Shown: one piece after another, positions 14,611 to 18,283 of the stretch | Layout of the letters: the number at the start of each line of letters is the position of its first letter | Position numbering within the stretch: the stretch's first letter is position 1 | Translations under genes and position numbers: made by a program | Source of the DNA: Microbacteriaceae bacterium | GTDB lineage: Bacteria; Actinomycetota; Actinomycetes; Actinomycetales; Microbacteriaceae | NCBI GenBank assembly: GCA_022701925.1 | Contig: JAKONM010000190.1 | Location: forward strand, 1 to 18,283 | Direction of reading: 5' to 3' | Length of the DNA stretch: 18,283 bases | Notes under the pieces: generated by a model | What the model saw: the letters and a program-made list of their open reading frames with translations, nothing else | Told to the model about the DNA's origin: nothing | The model's database searches: none

Positions 14611-15990
14611 TCAGCGCAGCGCCTTCTGCACGGCGGCGTGGATCTTCGCGTAGTCGGGGTGCGCCGGGTCCCAGCCGGACGACGGGACGAACTCGACGGT
14701 CTTCGCCTTCTGGCCCCGGGTCCTCACCGCGAGCCCGGCGAACTCCCCCAGCAGCCCCTGCGGGATGTCGGTGGAGACCGCCCCGGCACCGGTGCGGGCC
14801 ACCCGCTCGAAGCGGGTGAGGACGGTCAGCGGGTTCACCTGGCGAACGATCGCCTGCTGCAGCTCGCGCTGCCGCTGCATGCGCCCGTAGTCGCCCTGGG
14901 CGTCGCCGTAGCGCGAGCGCGCGTACCAGAGGGCGCGGTTGCCGTTCAGGTGGCGCCGGCCCGGCTCGATCCAGACCTTCACCCCGGTGAGGCGCCCGCC
15001 GACGATGTGACCGCCGAGCGGGATCCGCTGCTTCACGTCGATCGTCACGCCGCCGAGCGCATCGATCAGCTGCTCGAACGAGCCCATGTCGACCAGGACG
15101 TAGTACTGCACCCGGATCCCGAGCGCGCCCTCCACCGCCTCCCGCGTCGCCTCGATGCCCGGGGAGGAGTGCTGCGCCTCGGCGTCCGGCCAGAGCTGCG
15201 GGCTCTTCAGCTCCGCCTCGGTGTAGATCGAGTTCAGCTGGCACACGTCCACGTTGCAGCCGTGCGTGCCGTAGCCGTCCGGGTACTTCGCCAGCATCGG
15301 CGAGCCCTTCGAGAAGGGGATGTCGGTCTGGTCGCGCGGGAGCCCGAAGGTCACCATGTCGCCGGTGAGCGCGTCGAGGCTGACGACCGAGACGCTGTCG
15401 GGCCGCCGTCCGGCCCGGTCCTTCCCGGCGTCGCCGCCCAGGACCATGATGTTGTAGCGGCCGTCGGCCGGCAGGGCGTAGCGCCCGCTGCCGAAGACGC
15501 CGCCGATCGTCGAGCGGGCCACGCCCGCCGCCCAGGCGCCCCACCCCGCGCCGCCGAGGCCGACGACCAGCGCGAGGGCCAGCAGCGCGGAGAGCGCGCC
15601 GCGGGCCGCGGGCGCGATCCGCACCAGGCGCAGCAGCCGCAGGGTGTCGAGGGTCAGCACCAGCCACCCGACCGCCCAGGCCGCCAGCAGCACCTGGATC
15701 GCGGTGAGGCCGGGGGCGTTGGTCGGCAGGGTCAGCAGCAGCTGGGGCAGCACCGCCCAGAGGACCGCCGCGGCCAGCAGGCCGACGACCCCGACCAGCC
15801 AGACCGCCAGCGCCGCGCGCCCGAGCCGGCGGTTCCCGGCCACCACCTGGGCGCTGCCGGGCACGAGCAGGTGCAGGACGGTGAGCCAGACGGCCCGTCG
15901 GGTCATCAGGCGGCGGTCGCCGGGGTCGGGGGCGCGCAGCGCCGACGCGGCGGCGCCGCCCCGCAGGGACGACGCGGTCGCGGCGGTCAC
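14611..15990 (-). CDS. LCP (LytR-CpsA-Psr) family glycopolymer ligase with four N-terminal membrane segments
   Basis: LCP enzymes transfer lipid-linked glycopolymers such as teichoic acid or arabinogalactan to peptidoglycan outside the membrane. This 459-residue protein has hydrophobic segments near 34-52, 58-82, 97-120 and 131-155, then the LCP domain. Visible hallmarks are NIMVLGGDAG (180-189), RPDSVSVVSLD (196-206), PRD (218-220), DMGSFEQLIDALGGV (301-315), ALWYARSRYGDAQGDYGRMQRQ (353-374), where conserved arginines bind pyrophosphate, and a short C-terminal domain. Classical LCP proteins have one membrane helix, so the extra N-terminal spans, containing LVPGSAQVVAGNRRLG (42-57), are notable. 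The start is GTG 15990; ATG 15906 (residue 29) is an alternative. A -10 box and a tiny upstream ORF precede it. Context fits ligation of the polymer made by the neighbouring genes. Confidence 0.9.
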   Translation of the reverse strand: MTAATASSLRGGAAASALRAPDPGDRRLMTRRAVWLTVLHLLVPGSAQVVAGNRRLGRAALAVWLVGVVGLLAAAVLWAVLPQLLLTLPTNAPGLTAIQVLLAAWAVGWLVLTLDTLRLLRLVRIAPAARGALSALLALALVVGLGGAGWGAWAAGVARSTIGGVFGSGRYALPADGRYNIMVLGGDAGKDRAGRRPDSVSVVSLDALTGDMVTFGLPRDQTDIPFSKGSPMLAKYPDGYGTHGCNVDVCQLNSIYTEAELKSPQLWPDAEAQHSSPGIEATREAVEGALGIRVQYYVLVDMGSFEQLIDALGGVTIDVKQRIPLGGHIVGGRLTGVKVWIEPGRRHLNGNRALWYARSRYGDAQGDYGRMQRQRELQQAIVRQVNPLTVLTRFERVARTGAGAVSTDIPQGLLGEFAGLAVRTRGQKAKTVEFVPSSGWDPAHPDYAKIHAAVQKALR

Positions 15991-16010
15991 GCCTCGGACC
16001 CGTTCGGCAC
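15987..16010 (-). CDS. Possible 7-codon leaderless upstream ORF overlapping the LCP start
   Basis: GTG 16010 begins seven codons (M-P-N-G-S-E-A) ending in TGA 15989-15987, which overlaps the LCP GTG as GTGA. GTG 16010 lies exactly where transcription should start from the TACCCT box at 16022-16017. Translation of this short leader could feed ribosomes to the LCP start, which has only a weak GAGG before it. It is too short to judge by composition and may be chance. Confidence 0.25.
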   Translation of the reverse strand: MPNGSEA

Positions 16011-16016
16011 GCGGGG

Positions 16017-16022
16017 AGGGTA
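16017..16022 (-). promoter_or_regulatory. -10 box (TACCCT) of the LCP gene
   Basis: On the minus strand TACCCT fits TANNNT. The expected transcription start is near 16010, giving a 20-nt leader before GTG 15990. No -35 box is evident. Confidence 0.4.
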
Positions 16023-16062
16023 GCCGCGGTGCGGGCGGAGCGGCGTCCTCCGCGCGGATGAT

Positions 16063-16100
16063 CCCGCCTTCTTCACCCGTCCTTCAGGGACGACGGCGGG
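16063..16100 (-). terminator. Nested hairpin after purE (possible terminator)
   Basis: Outer arms CCCGCC (16063-16068) and GGCGGG (16095-16100) enclose CGTCC (16078-16082) and GGACG (16088-16092). The structure begins 7 bp beyond the purE stop and precedes the LCP promoter. The transcript lacks a clear U-run, so intrinsic termination is uncertain. Confidence 0.35.
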
Positions 16101-16106
16101 CGGCGC

Positions 16107-16610
16107 TCAGCGCTGCTGCAGCGCGGCGTCCTTCGCGGCGACCTGGCGCTCGAGGTCGGCGGCGTGCTCGCGCAGCGCGGCGGAGAGGGCCGGGTCACCC
16201 GTGGCGAGGATGCGCACCGCCAGCAGGCCGGCGTTCGCGGCGTTGCCGATCGCCACGGCGGCCACCGGCACGCCGGTGGGCATCTGCACGATGGACAGCA
16301 GGGAGTCCAGGCCGTCCAGCGTCTTCAGCACGACGGGCACCCCGATCACCGGCAGCGTCGTGGTGGAGGCGAGCATGCCGGGCAGGTGCGCGGCGCCCCC
16401 CGCGCCGGCGATGACGACCCGGATCCCCCGGCCCTCGGCCGCCTGCCCCCAGTCGAGCATCGCCCGGGGGGTGCGGTGCGCCGAGAGCACCCGCGCCTCG
16501 TAGGGCACGGCGAAGCGGTCCAGCACCTCCGCCGCCCCGCGCATGGTGGGCCAGTCGGAGTCGCTGCCCATCGCGATGCCGACGACGGGCGCTGAGGAGG
16601 AGTCGACCAC
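16107..16610 (-). CDS. purE: N5-carboxyaminoimidazole ribonucleotide mutase (PurE)
   Basis: PurE moves the carboxyl group of N5-CAIR to C4, forming CAIR in purine synthesis, after PurK. The 167-residue protein has all class I motifs: GSDSDW (15-20) for the phosphate and carboxylate, SAHRTP (43-48) with the catalytic His45, IAGAGGAAHLPGM (67-79), and KTLDGLDSLLSIVQMPTGVPVA (96-117). The length is standard. GTG 16610 is the start: a TAGCAT -10 box ends seven bases before it and the first residues lead straight into the family's beta-strand. PurK is encoded 35 bp upstream on the same strand, so the pair can be co-transcribed while purE may also have its own leaderless transcript. No purine-repressor site or riboswitch is visible. 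Confidence 0.96.
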   Translation of the reverse strand: MVDSSSAPVVGIAMGSDSDWPTMRGAAEVLDRFAVPYEARVLSAHRTPRAMLDWGQAAEGRGIRVVIAGAGGAAHLPGMLASTTTLPVIGVPVVLKTLDGLDSLLSIVQMPTGVPVAAVAIGNAANAGLLAVRILATGDPALSAALREHAADLERQVAAKDAALQQR

Positions 16611-16617
16611 GGCCCCG

Positions 16618-16623
16618 ATGCTA
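16618..16623 (-). promoter_or_regulatory. -10 box (TAGCAT) in the purK-purE gap
   Basis: On the minus strand TAGCAT is followed by CGGGGCC and then the GTG of purE. Seven-base spacing fits a leaderless start. It would give purE expression independent of purK. Confidence 0.35.
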
Positions 16624-16645
16624 GGCCGGGACGGGCTCGCCGCCC

Positions 16646-17755
16646 TCAGTCCTGCAGCAGCGCCACCGCGGAGCGGGCCGCGAAGACCAGGTCGTCCAGG
16701 TCGTCGCCCACCGCCGTGACGTGCCCGATCTTGCGGCCCGGCCGCGGCGCCTTCCCGTACAGGTGCAGCTTCGCAGCGGGCTGGTCGGCCATCGCCCGGG
16801 GCACCCGCGAGTCCAGGTCGCCGTCCGCCGGTCCGCCCAGCAGGTTGACCATCACGGCGTGCGGCGCGCGCGCGGACGCGTCGCCGAGCGGCAGGTCCAG
16901 CACGGCGCGCAGGTGCTGCTCGAACTGGCTCGTCACCGCGCCGTCGATGGTCCAGTGCCCGGAGTTGTGCGGCCGCATGGCCAGCTCGTTCACGAGCACC
17001 CGGTCGTCCTCGGTCTCGAACAGCTCGACCGCCAGGACGCCGGTGACGTCCAGCTCGACCGCGATGCGGTGCGCGGTCTCGCGCGCCACCCGTGCGGCGG
17101 TCGCCGCCAGGCGAGGCGCGGGCGCGAACACCTCCCGGCACACGCCGCCGCCCTGCACGGTCTCGACCAGCGGCCACTGCACCACCTCGCCGGCCGGGCG
17201 CCGGGCGACCAGCTGCGCCAGCTCCCGGCGGAACAGCACCAGCTCCTCCGCGAGCAGCGGCCCGTCGCCGAACCAGTCGTCCGCGCCGTGCGCGTCGTCG
17301 ACGATGCGCACGCCGTGCCCGTCGTAGCCGCCGCGGGGCGTCTTCACGACCGCCCGACCGCCGGTCTCGGCCAGGAACGCGCCCAGCGCGCGGGCGTCCG
17401 CCACCTCGGCCCACACGGGCTGGGGCAGGCCGAGGGCGGCCAGGCGTCGGCGCAGCACCAGCTTGTCCTGCGCGTGGACCAGCGCGTCGGGGCCGGGGCG
17501 GACTGCGACGCCGGCGTCGACCAGCGCGCGCAGCACCGGCTGGGGCACGTGCTCGTGGTCGAAGGTGACGACGTCGACCCCGCGGGCGAAGGCCAGCACC
17601 GCGTCCAGGTCGCCGGGCTCCCCCGCGGCCGTCATCGCCAGGCGCGCGGAGGACTCGGGCCCCTCCCCCAGCACCTGGATCTCGACGCCCAGCGCCACCG
17701 CGGCGGGAACCATCATGCGGGCCAGCTGCCCGCCGCCGATCACTCCGACCCGCAC
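16646..17755 (-). CDS. purK: 5-(carboxyamino)imidazole ribonucleotide synthase (PurK)
   Basis: PurK uses ATP and bicarbonate to carboxylate AIR to N5-CAIR, the substrate of PurE encoded just downstream. The 369-residue ATP-grasp protein starts with GGGQLARMM (7-15). ATP-grasp features follow: VVKTPRGGYDGHG (136-148) is the ATP lid with Lys138, and NELAMRPHNSGHWTIDGAVTSQFEQH (256-281) carries the Mg-ATP glutamate and asparagine and the family signature. YGK (333-335) with GRKIGHV (340-346) closes the C-terminal domain. GTG 17755 is chosen because MRVGVIGGGQLARMM is the normal N-terminus and GAGAGGGG lies eight bases upstream as a ribosome binding site. The open frame continues upstream but has no similarity there. 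It diverges from the GtrA gene with 162 bp between them. Confidence 0.96.
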   Translation of the reverse strand: MRVGVIGGGQLARMMVPAAVALGVEIQVLGEGPESSARLAMTAAGEPGDLDAVLAFARGVDVVTFDHEHVPQPVLRALVDAGVAVRPGPDALVHAQDKLVLRRRLAALGLPQPVWAEVADARALGAFLAETGGRAVVKTPRGGYDGHGVRIVDDAHGADDWFGDGPLLAEELVLFRRELAQLVARRPAGEVVQWPLVETVQGGGVCREVFAPAPRLAATAARVARETAHRIAVELDVTGVLAVELFETEDDRVLVNELAMRPHNSGHWTIDGAVTSQFEQHLRAVLDLPLGDASARAPHAVMVNLLGGPADGDLDSRVPRAMADQPAAKLHLYGKAPRPGRKIGHVTAVGDDLDDLVFAARSAVALLQD

Positions 17756-17917
17756 GTCCGCGCCCCTCTCGTCCTCCGGCCCGCCCGCGCGGTCACCGGT
17801 CCTGCCGCAGCCGTCCGCGAGGCGGGCGCAGCCCCCAGGGGCGCACGCCGTACCATCCGTCCGGCGCTCGCCGGACCCGGTGGACCGGGACGCGCCTTCG
17901 GACGACGGGAGAAGCGT
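17756..17917. promoter_or_regulatory. Divergent purK / GtrA promoter region with two adjacent inverted repeats
   Basis: For the GtrA gene, TACCAT (17851-17856) fits a TANNNT -10 box, with transcription expected near 17863. Two perfect inverted repeats lie over and after that point: GTCCGGCG-CT-CGCCGGAC (17859-17876) and CCCGGT-GG-ACCGGG (17876-17889). They could bind a repressor or fold in the 5' leader. The GtrA ribosome binding site is GGGAG (17907-17911), six bases before ATG 17918. On the other strand TACGCT (17918-17913) could serve purK with a long leader, but this is weak. Confidence 0.35.
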
Positions 17918-18283
17918 ATGCGCACGCTGGCGGAGCGCGCAGTGGTGCGGCAGCTGACGAAGTTCGCCCTGGTCGGCGGCGTCGGCTTCGTGGTCGACGT
18001 CACGGTCTTCACCCTGCTCCGGCTGACGCCCGCGTTCGAGGGCAGCCCGCTCAAGGCGAAGATCATCTCCACGGTGCTGGCGATCGTCGCGAACTGGATC
18101 GGCAACCGGTACTGGACCTTCGGCCCGCACCGCAGCAGCCGCGGCCTGCAGGAGGCCGTCGAGTTCGGCGCCGTCAGCGTGCTGGGGATGCTGGTGGCCC
18201 TCGCGTGCCTCGCGGTCTCCCACTACGTGCTGGACTTCCGCACGCTGCTCGCCGACAACATCTCCGGCAACGTGGTCGGGCTG
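17918..18283 (+). CDS. GtrA family membrane protein (partial, runs off the right edge)
   Basis: The first 122 codons are present. KFALVGGVGFVVDVTVFTLLRL (15-36) is the typical first membrane helix of GtrA (PF04138). KAKIISTVLAIVANWIGNRYWTFG (48-71) carries the hallmark N-R-x-W-T-F motif. A third segment lies near 84-105, and the fourth begins with NISGNVVGL at the window end. GtrA-type proteins are small four-helix membrane proteins linked to the translocation or handling of polyprenyl-phosphate sugars. That fits the GT-C-like and LCP genes nearby. A clear GGGAG ribosome binding site lies six bases upstream of the ATG, unlike most other genes in the window, which look leaderless. The end is beyond the window. 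Confidence 0.9.
   Translation, partial: MRTLAERAVVRQLTKFALVGGVGFVVDVTVFTLLRLTPAFEGSPLKAKIISTVLAIVANWIGNRYWTFGPHRSSRGLQEAVEFGAVSVLGMLVALACLAVSHYVLDFRTLLADNISGNVVGL

Noticed and set aside
1..18283. tRNA or rRNA genes, CRISPR arrays, insertion sequences, integrases, attachment sites, toxin-antitoxin or defence genes
   Set aside because: I looked for them on both strands and saw no supporting sequence; the window is a glycopolymer and purine gene region without mobile-element signs.

Overview
The window reads as chromosomal DNA of a very GC-rich actinobacterium, most likely a member of the Microbacteriaceae. The reasons are the strong G/C preference at third codon positions, many GTG starts, near-leaderless promoters with a TANNNT -10 box directly before the start codon, and an LCP - purE - purK - GtrA gene order that I associate with that family from memory. 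The genus cannot be fixed from sequence alone.

Layout. Positions 1-359 hold no convincing gene but carry CTCG/CGAG hairpins and a 20-bp palindrome. At 360-1772 (+) lies a fused cytidylyltransferase/SDR reductase resembling Haemophilus Bcs1, a CDP-ribitol synthase. Facing it is a long minus-strand block from 11137 down to 1812. In order of transcription this block has a small lipoprotein, a secreted LGFP-repeat protein interrupted by an in-frame amber codon, a GlfT1-like galactofuranosyltransferase, a second GT2 glycosyltransferase, UDP-galactopyranose mutase (glf), and two TagF-like (CDP-glycerol glycerophosphotransferase family) membrane proteins. The second TagF-like protein has lost key motif residues. 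Several junctions are ATGA/GTGA overlaps. Diverging from the lipoprotein is a 702-aa polytopic protein of DUF6541/GT-C type (11272-13380, +). Then on the minus strand come a 380-aa polytopic membrane protein, an LCP (LytR-CpsA-Psr) ligase with four predicted N-terminal membrane segments, and purE and purK. A partial GtrA-family gene leaves the right edge on the plus strand.

How it fits together. Apart from purE/purK, almost every gene fits the making, export or attachment of a cell-wall glycopolymer. Glf and the GlfT1-like enzyme supply and transfer galactofuranose, the Bcs1-like enzyme would make CDP-ribitol, the TagF-like proteins would add polyol phosphate, and the LCP protein would ligate the product to peptidoglycan. 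The LGFP protein and lipoprotein are surface products, and the GT-C-like protein and GtrA suggest lipid-linked sugar chemistry at the membrane. No initiating glycosyltransferase and no ABC exporter are visible, so the locus is incomplete here or continues elsewhere.

The points most worth a second look are the amber codon inside the LGFP gene (9225-9227), the paired active and degenerate TagF-like proteins, the recurring leaderless promoter pattern, and a possible 7-codon leaderless upstream ORF that overlaps the LCP start.
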